Positions 1-4,903 of a stretch of 5,802 nt of DNA are shown in pieces. This DNA is from Streptomyces sp. (lineage in GTDB: Bacteria > Actinomycetota > Actinomycetes > Streptomycetales > Streptomycetaceae), in contig DOWQ01000094.1 in NCBI GenBank assembly GCA_003519485.1, forward strand, positions 1 to 5,802, given 5' to 3'. The notes beneath the pieces were generated by a model. That model saw nothing but the letters and a program-made list of their open reading frames with translations. It had not been told where the DNA came from and did not search any database. The position numbers were made by a program, and so were the translations under genes. Positions within the stretch are counted from its first letter, which is position 1. Each line of letters begins with the position of its first letter.

Positions 1-2
1 AC

Positions 3-1580
3 GACATCTACTCGATCGAGGACCTAGCCCAGCTGATCCACGACCTGAAGAACGCCAACCCCCGGGCGCGCATTCACGTCAAGCTGGTCTCCGAGGTCGG
101 CGTCGGCACTGTCGCCGCCGGTGTCTCCAAGGCGCACGCGGACGTCGTGCTGATCTCCGGCCACGACGGCGGCACCGGCGCCTCGCCGCTCACCTCGCTC
201 AAGCACGCGGGCGGTCCCTGGGAGCTCGGCCTCGCCGAGACCCAGCAGACGCTGCTGCTCAACGGCCTGCGCGACCGCATCGTCGTGCAGACCGACGGCC
301 AGCTCAAGACCGGCCGTGACGTCGTCATCGCCGCGCTGCTGGGAGCCGAGGAGTTCGGCTTCGCGACCGCGCCGCTGGTCGTCTCCGGCTGCGTGATGAT
401 GCGCGTCTGCCACCTGGACACCTGCCCGGTCGGCATCGCCACCCAGAACCCGGCGCTGCGCGAGCGGTACAGCGGCAAGGCCGAGCACATCGTCAACTTC
501 TTCCAGTTCATCGCCGAAGAGGTCCGCGAGCTGCTCGCCGAACTCGGCTTCCGCACCCTGCGGGATGCGGTCGGCCACGCCGAGCTGCTGGACACCGCCA
601 AGGCCGTCCAGCACTGGAAGGCCCAGGGGCTGGACCTCAAGCCGCTGCTGTACGTACCGGAGCTGCCGGAAGGCGCCGTACGGCACCAGGCGACGATCCA
701 GGACCACGGGCTGGCCAAGGCGCTCGACAACGAGCTGATCGAGCTCGCGGCCGACGCCCTCGCGGCACCGAGCCCCGAGGAGGCCGAGCCGGTACGGGCG
801 CAGGTCGCGATCCGTAACATCAACCGGACGGTCGGCACCATGCTCGGCCACGAGGTGACCCGGAAGTTCGGCGGCGCCGGGCTGCCGGACGACACGATCG
901 ACATCACCTTCACCGGCTCGGCCGGGCAGTCCTTCGGCGCGTTCCTGCCCCGCGGCATCACGCTGCGGCTGGAGGGCGACGCGAACGACTACGTCGGCAA
1001 GGGCCTCTCCGGCGGCCGGCTGGTCGTCCGCCCGGACCGGGGCGCCGACCACCTCGCCGAGTTCTCGACCATCGCGGGCAACACCATCGCCTACGGCGCG
1101 ACCGGCGGCGAGGTGTTCCTCCGCGGCCGGGTCGGCGAGCGCTTCTGCGTCCGCAACTCTGGTGCCACCGTCGTCTCGGAGGGCGTGGGCGACCACGGCT
1201 GCGAGTACATGACCGGCGGCCACGCGGTCGTCCTCGGCGAGACCGGCCGCAACTTCGCGGCCGGCATGTCCGGCGGCGTCGCGTACGTCGTCGACCTGGA
1301 CCCGGACCGCGTCAACCCGGAGCTCCTGTCCGCCGTCGACACGCTCGACGACGCCGACGCGAAGTGGCTGCACGGTGTCGTGCAGCGCCATGCCGAGGAG
1401 ACCGGATCCACCGTCGCGGAGACCCTCCTCGCCGACTGGGACACGGCCGTGACCCGCTTCGGCAAGGTCATGCCCGCCACGTACAAGGCAGTGCTCGCCG
1501 CCAAGGACGCCGCCGAGCGAGCCGGGCTCTCCGAGCCCGAGACCCACGAGAAGATGATGGAGGCGGCGATCAATGGCTGA
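3..1580 (+). CDS. gltB: Glutamate synthase large (alpha) subunit, C-terminal third (5' end outside window)
   Basis: Cytoplasmic subunit of NADPH-glutamate synthase (GOGAT). It binds FMN and a 3Fe-4S cluster and reduces 2-iminoglutarate, made from 2-oxoglutarate and glutamine-derived ammonia, to glutamate. The frame is open from the window's left edge, so only about 525 of roughly 1,500 residues are visible; the N-terminal amidotransferase domain is missing because of the cut, not a truncation. Visible parts: the end of the FMN/synthase barrel (VLISGHDGGTGASPLTS, near visible residue 50); three cysteines at visible residues 130, 136 and 141 (nt 390, 408, 423) in CVMMRVCHLDTCPVG, whose +6/+5 spacing matches the known 3Fe-4S ligands; then, from about residue 265, the glycine-rich right-handed beta-helix (GXGXG) domain with repeated G-x-x-G turns; and a helical tail. 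It overlaps gltD by 8 bp, which implies one operon and translational coupling. Identification is very secure. Confidence 0.97.
   Translation, partial: DIYSIEDLAQLIHDLKNANPRARIHVKLVSEVGVGTVAAGVSKAHADVVLISGHDGGTGASPLTSLKHAGGPWELGLAETQQTLLLNGLRDRIVVQTDGQLKTGRDVVIAALLGAEEFGFATAPLVVSGCVMMRVCHLDTCPVGIATQNPALRERYSGKAEHIVNFFQFIAEEVRELLAELGFRTLRDAVGHAELLDTAKAVQHWKAQGLDLKPLLYVPELPEGAVRHQATIQDHGLAKALDNELIELAADALAAPSPEEAEPVRAQVAIRNINRTVGTMLGHEVTRKFGGAGLPDDTIDITFTGSAGQSFGAFLPRGITLRLEGDANDYVGKGLSGGRLVVRPDRGADHLAEFSTIAGNTIAYGATGGEVFLRGRVGERFCVRNSGATVVSEGVGDHGCEYMTGGHAVVLGETGRNFAAGMSGGVAYVVDLDPDRVNPELLSAVDTLDDADAKWLHGVVQRHAEETGSTVAETLLADWDTAVTRFGKVMPATYKAVLAAKDAAERAGLSEPETHEKMMEAAING
1559..1563 (+). promoter_or_regulatory. 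Ribosome binding site of gltD inside gltB
   Basis: GGAGG lies 9 nt before the gltD ATG at 1573 and is still within the gltB reading frame. It fixes the gltD start so that the ATG overlaps the last codons of gltB. This is typical of translational coupling that keeps the two subunits in equal amounts. Confidence 0.8.
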
Positions 1581-3036
1581 CCCCAAGGGCTTTCTGACCA
1601 CGGGCCGCGAGGTCGCCCAGACCCGCCCCGTGGAAGAGCGTGTCAAGGACTGGGACGAGGTCTACGTCCCCGGTTCGCTGCTGCCGATCATCAGCAAGCA
1701 GGCCGGGCGCTGCATGGACTGCGGCATCCCGTTCTGCCACAACGGCTGCCCGCTCGGGAACCTCATCCCGGAGTGGAACGACCTGGCCTACCGCGAGGAC
1801 TGGAGCGCGGCGAGCGAGCGGCTGCACGCCACGAACAACTTCCCGGAGTTCACCGGGCGGCTGTGCCCGGCTCCGTGCGAGTCGGCGTGCGTGCTGGCCA
1901 TCAACCAGCCCGCCGTCACCATCAAGAACGTCGAAGTCACCATCATCGACAAGGCGTGGGACAGCGGCGACGTCACCCCGCAGCCGCCCGACCGGCTGTC
2001 CGGCAAGACCGTCGCGGTCATCGGCTCGGGCCCGGCGGGCCTGGCCGCCGCCCAGCAGCTCACCCGGGCGGGCCACACCGTCGCCGTCTACGAGCGCGCG
2101 GACCGCATCGGAGGCCTCCTCCGCTACGGCATCCCCGAGTTCAAGATGGAGAAGCGCCACATCAACCGGCGGATCGAGCAGATGCGCGCGGAGGGCACCA
2201 AGTTCCGTACGGAGATCGAGATCGGCCGGGACATCGACGCGGCCAAGCTCCGCAAGCGCTACGACGCCGTGGTCATCGCCGCCGGTGCCACCGCTGCGCG
2301 GGATTTGCCCGTGCCGGGGCGCGAGCTGAACGGCATCCACCAGGCGATGGAGTACCTGCCGCTCTCGAACAAGGTGCAGGAGGGCGACCTGACGGTCTCC
2401 CCGATCACCGCCGAGGGCAAGCACGTCGTCGTCATCGGCGGCGGTGACACCGGCGCGGACTGCGTCGGCACCGCCCACCGGCAGGGCGCTGCCTCGGTCA
2501 CCCAGCTGGAGATCATGCCGAGGCCCGGCGAGGACCGTGCCCCGAACCAGCCGTGGCCGACCTTCCCGATGCTCTACAAGGTCACCTCGGCGCACGAGGA
2601 GGGCGGCGAGCGGGTCTACTCCGTCTCCACCACCCACTTCGAGGGCGATGAGGCCGGCGACGTCCAGTCGCTGCACCTCATCGAGGTCGAGTTCAAGGAC
2701 GGCAAGCTGGAGCAGAAGCCGGGCACCGAGCGGACGATCCCGGCCCAGCTGGTCACCCTCGCCATGGGCTTCACCGGCACCGACCAGGAGAACGGCCTGG
2801 TCGGCCAGTTCGGCCTGGAACTCGACGCCCGGGGCAACATCGCCCGCGACGCCGACTACGCCACCAACGTCGACGGCGTGTACGTCGCCGGCGACGCGGG
2901 CCGCGGCCAGTCCCTGATCGTGTGGGCCATCGCCGAGGGCCGCTCGGCCGCCAAGGGCGTGGACCGCTACCTCACCGGCACGGCCAGCGCCCTCCCGGCG
3001 CCGGTCAGGCCGACGGACCGCTCGCTGACGGTCTGA
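1573..3036 (+). CDS. gltD: Glutamate synthase small (beta) subunit, NADPH oxidoreductase
   Basis: Supplies electrons to GltB: it oxidises NADPH, passes electrons through FAD and on through Fe-S centres to the FMN of the large subunit. The protein has 487 aa, the usual family length (about 470-490). The N-terminal Fe-S domain has C47, C50, C55 and C59 (CMDCGIPFCHNGC) and C98, C102 and C106 (CPAPCESAC). The FAD Rossmann motif VIGSGPAG is at residues 149-156, followed by GGLLRYGIPEFK. The NADPH motif VIGGGDTGADC is at about 287-297. The C-terminal FAD-contacting segment (DGVYVAGDAGRGQSLIVWAI) is near 435-460. All key motifs are intact. The start is supported by GGAGG at 9 nt. The gene is second in the gltBD operon and is followed by hairpins that end the transcript. 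No specific nitrogen-control site can be seen because the operon promoter lies outside the window. Confidence 0.98.
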   Translation: MADPKGFLTTGREVAQTRPVEERVKDWDEVYVPGSLLPIISKQAGRCMDCGIPFCHNGCPLGNLIPEWNDLAYREDWSAASERLHATNNFPEFTGRLCPAPCESACVLAINQPAVTIKNVEVTIIDKAWDSGDVTPQPPDRLSGKTVAVIGSGPAGLAAAQQLTRAGHTVAVYERADRIGGLLRYGIPEFKMEKRHINRRIEQMRAEGTKFRTEIEIGRDIDAAKLRKRYDAVVIAAGATAARDLPVPGRELNGIHQAMEYLPLSNKVQEGDLTVSPITAEGKHVVVIGGGDTGADCVGTAHRQGAASVTQLEIMPRPGEDRAPNQPWPTFPMLYKVTSAHEEGGERVYSVSTTHFEGDEAGDVQSLHLIEVEFKDGKLEQKPGTERTIPAQLVTLAMGFTGTDQENGLVGQFGLELDARGNIARDADYATNVDGVYVAGDAGRGQSLIVWAIAEGRSAAKGVDRYLTGTASALPAPVRPTDRSLTV

Positions 3037-3067
3037 CCGGACCACGCGCCGGTCCGGCTGTCCGGAC
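3037..3067 (+). terminator. Hairpin immediately after gltD stop codon
   Basis: CCGGACC (3037-3043) and GGTCCGG (3051-3057) form a perfect 7-bp stem with a 7-nt loop starting at the base after the gltD stop. GTCCGG (3052-3057) can instead pair with CCGGAC (3062-3067), so two mutually exclusive hairpins are possible. There is no T-tract, which is common for streptomycete terminators. It may also act as a 3'-end stabiliser ahead of the stronger hairpin 50 bp downstream. Confidence 0.5.
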
Positions 3068-3108
3068 GGCCCGACCCCGATTGTCCCGTACAACGCCGTA
3101 CGGAACAG

Positions 3109-3152
3109 GACACGGCGCCTGCCACTCCCCGACCGGAGGCAGGCGCCGTGTC
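3109..3152. terminator. Bidirectional terminator between gltD and the CBS-domain gene
   Basis: A perfect 15-bp inverted repeat, GACACGGCGCCTGCC (3109-3123) with its complement at 3138-3152, encloses a 14-nt loop. TCC (3126-3128) and GGA (3135-3137) can add three inner pairs. It sits between the convergent gltD and CBS-protein genes, 27 bp beyond the latter's stop, so it can serve both transcripts. The plus-strand copy has no T-run; the minus-strand copy is followed by moderately T-rich sequence. Confidence 0.85.
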
Positions 3153-3179
3153 ATGTGCCGCGACGGCGGACGGCGGACG

Positions 3180-3620
3180 TCAGCTGGGCGCGTAGACCCG
3201 GCCGACGAACTCGGCCAGCTGCTCGTCGGTGATGTTCTTGGCGAGGTCGCTCTCGCTGATCATGCCGATCAGCCGGTGGTCGCCCTTGACGTCGATCACC
3301 GGGAGCCGCTTGATCTGGTGGGACTCCATCATTTCCAGGCACTCGGAGATGTCGGCGTCGGCGTCCACCCAGTGCAGCTCGCCGGCCATCTCACCCGCGT
3401 GGATGTCCGCCGGATTGCGGCCTTCCGCGCAGCAGTCGACCACGATGTCGCGGTCTGTGATCATGCCTTTGAGCCTGTTGTCGTCGCCGCAGATGGGTAC
3501 GGCACCCACCTCCAGGTCACGCATCATCTTGCAGGCGTCCAGGAGAGTCTGGCTCTCGCCGACGCATTGGGTGCCCGCGGTCATGGCGTCGCGGGCTGTC
3601 ATGTTCTGTTGAGCTGCCAT
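3180..3620 (-). CDS. Two-CBS-domain protein, Hrp1-like (hypoxic response protein 1 family)
   Basis: A 146-aa cytoplasmic protein made almost wholly of a tandem CBS pair (Bateman module). CBS1 covers about residues 8-65 (MTARDAM, then VGAVPICGDDNRLKGMITDRDIV) and CBS2 about 75-132 (QIKRLPVID, then HRLIGMISESDLAKN). Length and sequence closely follow Mycobacterium tuberculosis Hrp1 (Rv2626c, 143 aa, DosR regulon). C19 and C44 are 25 residues apart, the same spacing as the Hrp1 cysteines Cys14 and Cys39, reported (from memory) to form a disulfide. Other cysteines here are C30, C63, C64 and C94. CBS modules often bind adenine nucleotides, but no ligand or partner can be read from this sequence and no enzymatic domain is attached. 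The start at 3620 is chosen because GGAAGGAG lies 7 nt upstream and homology begins at MTARDAM; an ATG at 3665 would bypass this site. It is monocistronic by layout, with terminator hairpins on both sides. Confidence 0.93.
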   Translation of the reverse strand: MAAQQNMTARDAMTAGTQCVGESQTLLDACKMMRDLEVGAVPICGDDNRLKGMITDRDIVVDCCAEGRNPADIHAGEMAGELHWVDADADISECLEMMESHQIKRLPVIDVKGDHRLIGMISESDLAKNITDEQLAEFVGRVYAPS

Positions 3621-3627
3621 GTCGGCA

Positions 3628-3635
3628 CTCCTTCC
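3628..3635 (-). promoter_or_regulatory. Strong ribosome binding site of the CBS-domain gene
   Basis: On the minus strand GGAAGGAG stands 7 nt before the ATG at 3620. It is an excellent match to the 16S rRNA 3' end and decides this start over the upstream in-frame ATG at 3665. Confidence 0.85.
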
Positions 3636-3660
3636 GGGCTTCGCGGAGGCGTCTCCCTCG

Positions 3661-3687
3661 ATCACAACACGGATGGCCGAAGGTCAC
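3661..3687 (-). promoter_or_regulatory. Candidate promoter with DosR/OsdR-like box for the CBS-domain gene
   Basis: The minus strand carries GTGACCTTCGGCCA at plus coordinates 3674-3687, an imperfect palindrome (TGACC-TTC-GGCCA). It agrees at 9 of 14 positions with the core of the mycobacterial DosR consensus GGGACTWWAGTCCC as I remember it. A possible -10, TGTGAT (3661-3666), lies downstream, and GTGACC would be a weak -35 at 15-nt spacing, so the box would overlap the -35 as DosR boxes often do. The predicted 5' leader is about 30 nt and includes the GGAAGGAG site. This is inference from similarity of motif and gene family; the core halves are not exact. Confidence 0.38.
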
Positions 3688-3690
3688 CTC

Positions 3691-3706
3691 CCGGGCGGGT
3701 GCCCGG
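3691..3706 (-). terminator. Second hairpin downstream of the HExxH gene
   Basis: CCGGGC (3691-3696) and GCCCGG (3701-3706) form a 6-bp GC-only stem with a 4-nt loop. It lies between the HExxH gene's stop-codon hairpin and the candidate promoter of the CBS-domain gene, where it could insulate the two. It is short, and GC-rich DNA makes such stems easily. Confidence 0.35.
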
Positions 3707-3718
3707 CCGGGGCCCGGT

Positions 3719-3749
3719 GACACCTGGCCGCGGAGCATCTTCAGGTGTC
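3719..3749 (-). terminator. Hairpin spanning the stop codon of the HExxH gene
   Basis: GACACCTG (3719-3726) and CAGGTGTC (3742-3749) make a perfect 8-bp stem with a loop of about 15 nt. The arm at 3742-3749 contains two bases of the stop codon (3741-3743) and the last two sense codons, so the hairpin starts inside the coding sequence. It is a plausible minus-strand terminator for the HExxH gene, without a T-tract. Confidence 0.5.
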
Positions 3750-4646
3750 GCAGTCCAGGACCGTCCGGCAGAGCCCGCAGCGGGCCCGGACGCGGCCCCG
3801 CACCGGGACGCGTATGCGCTGGTGGCAGGTCGGGCAGGGGAAGGAGACCCGCAGCGGGGAGCCGTACTCGAAGGTATAAGGGGTGTCCGGCAGCACCGGG
3901 GGCGCCGGCTCGCCCGGGACGGGGGCGGCGGACGTGGCGCGGCGGGCGCGGGCGTAGCGGTGCCGGCCGAAGCGGCCCGCGGCGGTCAGCGGCGGCTGCT
4001 GCTCGTCGTGCCGGGCGAGCGTCATGCCTTTGGTGTACGCGGTGTACGCCTGCGGGCTGGTGAACCACGTCGCGGGGTCCTCGCCGAAGTGCAGGGCCCG
4101 TTTGGCGAGGACGTAGCCGTACTCCTCCGGGGTCAGATAGCCGAGCTTCTGGGAGGTCAGCGCGTCCTCGCGGTACGCGTCGAGCAGCAGCCAGCCCGCG
4201 CCCAGGTAGGCGGCGGCGGTGTCGGTGAGGATCTCGTTGTCGCGGGTGCCGGGGAAGGACAGGCCGAGCCGGTGCAGCCGGATGTGGGTGACCTCATGGG
4301 CGAGTGCAGCCCCGATGTCGCGACGGTGCTCCTCGAAGCGGGTGTTCAGCTCGACGCGGTACTCGGGCCCGTCCGTCAGCTCCACATTGGCCGCATGGGT
4401 CATCTCGCGGAACGAGACGACGATCCGGGCGTCCGGGAGCTGCAGCTGCCGCACCATCGTGCGGGCCACGCGCTGCGCGCCGAGATGCAGGTCGTCGTGG
4501 TCGGCGAAGGCGACGTCGGCGGGGATCACGCTGGTGGCGAAGGTGCGGACGCTGTCGGGGGACAGCTGCCGGTACAGGGCCGTGACGGCGGACCGCACCG
4601 TCTCCAGATGCGGAAAGCCGTGCACCACCTCGCTGTCCTGCGTCAC
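3741..4646 (-). CDS. Uncharacterised HExxH metalloprotease-like protein with C-terminal zinc ribbon
   Basis: I do not recognise the family. From a GTG start at 4646 it has 301 aa. Residues 117-121 are HEVTH, a zincin active-site motif (two His ligands and a general-base Glu). E138 in NEILTDTAAAYLGAG, 17 residues after the second His, is a plausible third, gluzincin-type ligand. Upstream, EYRVELNT (about 95-102) looks like the edge strand before the active-site helix. Residues about 237-256 are Ala/Pro-rich linker. CPTC (271, 274) and CGLC (290, 293) then form a four-cysteine zinc ribbon, set in basic sequence (RIRVPVRGRVRARC). There is no signal peptide or membrane segment, so it is probably cytoplasmic. 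SprT/Spartan proteins also pair HExxH with a zinc ribbon, but the spacing and third-ligand motif here differ. An in-frame GTG at 4655 is the alternative start; neither has a clear ribosome binding site. It is divergent from the trypsin gene. Protease activity is inferred from the motif only. Confidence 0.82.
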   Translation of the reverse strand: MTQDSEVVHGFPHLETVRSAVTALYRQLSPDSVRTFATSVIPADVAFADHDDLHLGAQRVARTMVRQLQLPDARIVVSFREMTHAANVELTDGPEYRVELNTRFEEHRRDIGAALAHEVTHIRLHRLGLSFPGTRDNEILTDTAAAYLGAGWLLLDAYREDALTSQKLGYLTPEEYGYVLAKRALHFGEDPATWFTSPQAYTAYTKGMTLARHDEQQPPLTAAGRFGRHRYARARRATSAAPVPGEPAPPVLPDTPYTFEYGSPLRVSFPCPTCHQRIRVPVRGRVRARCGLCRTVLDCDT

Positions 4647-4653
4647 ATGGCCC

Positions 4654-4659
4654 ACTCTA
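4654..4659 (-). promoter_or_regulatory. Candidate -10 for a leaderless transcript of the HExxH gene
   Basis: TAGAGT on the minus strand fits the TANNNT form of a vegetative -10. It ends 7 nt before the GTG at 4646, so transcription would start at or next to the start codon. That would explain the missing ribosome binding site, as leaderless mRNAs are common in Streptomyces. No good -35 is visible at 17-18 nt. If real, it excludes the GTG at 4655, which overlaps it. Confidence 0.35.
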
Positions 4660-4678
4660 CGGGGCGGCCGAAGGGCTC

Positions 4679-4688
4679 CGGTGCACCG
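4679..4688. repeat. 10-bp perfect palindrome in the divergent control region
   Basis: CGGTGCACCG is a perfect palindrome 20 bp upstream of the candidate minus-strand -10 (4654-4659), and just upstream of the AdpA-like site on the trypsin side. It is placed where a regulator could touch the -35 zone of the HExxH gene promoter. It is short, and chance occurrence is possible in GC-rich DNA. Confidence 0.3.
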
Positions 4689-4689
4689 A

Positions 4690-4699
4690 AAACCGGCCG
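4690..4699 (-). promoter_or_regulatory. AdpA-like binding site upstream of the trypsin gene
   Basis: The minus strand reads CGGCCGGTTT, matching the AdpA consensus TGGCSNGWWY at 9 of 10 positions (only the first base differs). Its centre is about 51 bp upstream of the predicted trypsin start point near 4746. In S. griseus, from memory, AdpA activates the trypsin genes sprT and sprU by binding near -50, so both motif and position fit. Binding here is inferred. The consensus is degenerate and the sequence itself sits in a GGCCGG palindrome. Confidence 0.5.
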
Positions 4700-4710
4700 G
4701 TAATGTCCTC

Positions 4711-4739
4711 TTGTCATGCGCATCGCCACTCTGGATAAT
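4711..4739 (+). promoter_or_regulatory. Near-consensus vegetative promoter of the trypsin gene
   Basis: TTGTCA (4711-4716) and GATAAT (4734-4739) are separated by exactly 17 nt; each differs from TTGACA/TATAAT at one position. This is an unusually good HrdB-type (sigma-70-like) promoter for a streptomycete. The expected transcription start is near 4746, giving a leader of about 158 nt before the TTG start at 4904. It also rules out the short reading frame beginning at 4716, which would start upstream of the transcript. Confidence 0.7.
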
Positions 4740-4745
4740 CCAGAG
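4729..4745. promoter_or_regulatory. Perfect 17-bp palindrome over the trypsin promoter -10 (possible operator)
   Basis: CTCTGGAT-A-ATCCAGAG is a perfect inverted repeat with 8-bp arms and one central base. It covers the whole GATAAT -10 and runs to the expected start point. Its A/T-rich centre stands out from the surrounding GC-rich DNA. The position is that of a classical repressor operator. No regulator gene is adjacent, so the cognate protein is unknown. Confidence 0.5.
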
Positions 4746-4890
4746 GCGCTTCCCGCGGACTCACTCCCCACCTCCACGGGCCGGACACCTCGCACCGCGC
4801 CGCTGCCATGCGCACCGCATATCCCCGACAGCGGCCCGTACCGGCCCCCTGTTCGACCAGAGCCCGCGTGGAGCGCAGTCAACCCCCCAC

Positions 4891-4897
4891 GAGAGGA
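4891..4897 (+). promoter_or_regulatory. Ribosome binding site selecting the TTG start of the trypsin gene
   Basis: GAGAGGA ends 6 nt before the TTG at 4904. The upstream in-frame ATG at 4808 has no comparable site and would bury the signal peptide behind 32 extra residues. The TTG start is therefore preferred. Confidence 0.75.
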
Positions 4898-4903
4898 CTT
4901 CCG

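Noticed and set aside
24..1646. 540-codon open frame on the minus strand opposite gltB
   Set aside because: It lies antisense to the clearly conserved gltB frame. Its Val/Gly/Ala/Arg/Asp-rich, low-complexity translation is typical of shadow frames in high-GC DNA.
1570..3093. 507-codon minus-strand open frame opposite gltD
   Set aside because: It mirrors gltD codon structure, has no recognisable motif, and gltD is certain from its Fe-S and nucleotide-binding motifs.
3621..3665. N-terminal extension of the CBS protein from ATG 3665
   Set aside because: The strong GGAAGGAG site lies inside this extension and serves the ATG at 3620; family similarity also starts there.
2922..4703. 593-codon plus-strand open frame across gltD end, terminator, CBS gene and HExxH gene
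   Set aside because: It runs through a strong terminator hairpin and antisense to two genes with clear domains; the composition is a GC-rich shadow.
4808..4903. N-terminal extension of the trypsin from ATG 4808
   Set aside because: It would put 32 Arg/Pro-rich residues before a normal signal peptide, and it lacks a ribosome binding site, while GAGAGGA fits the TTG at 4904.
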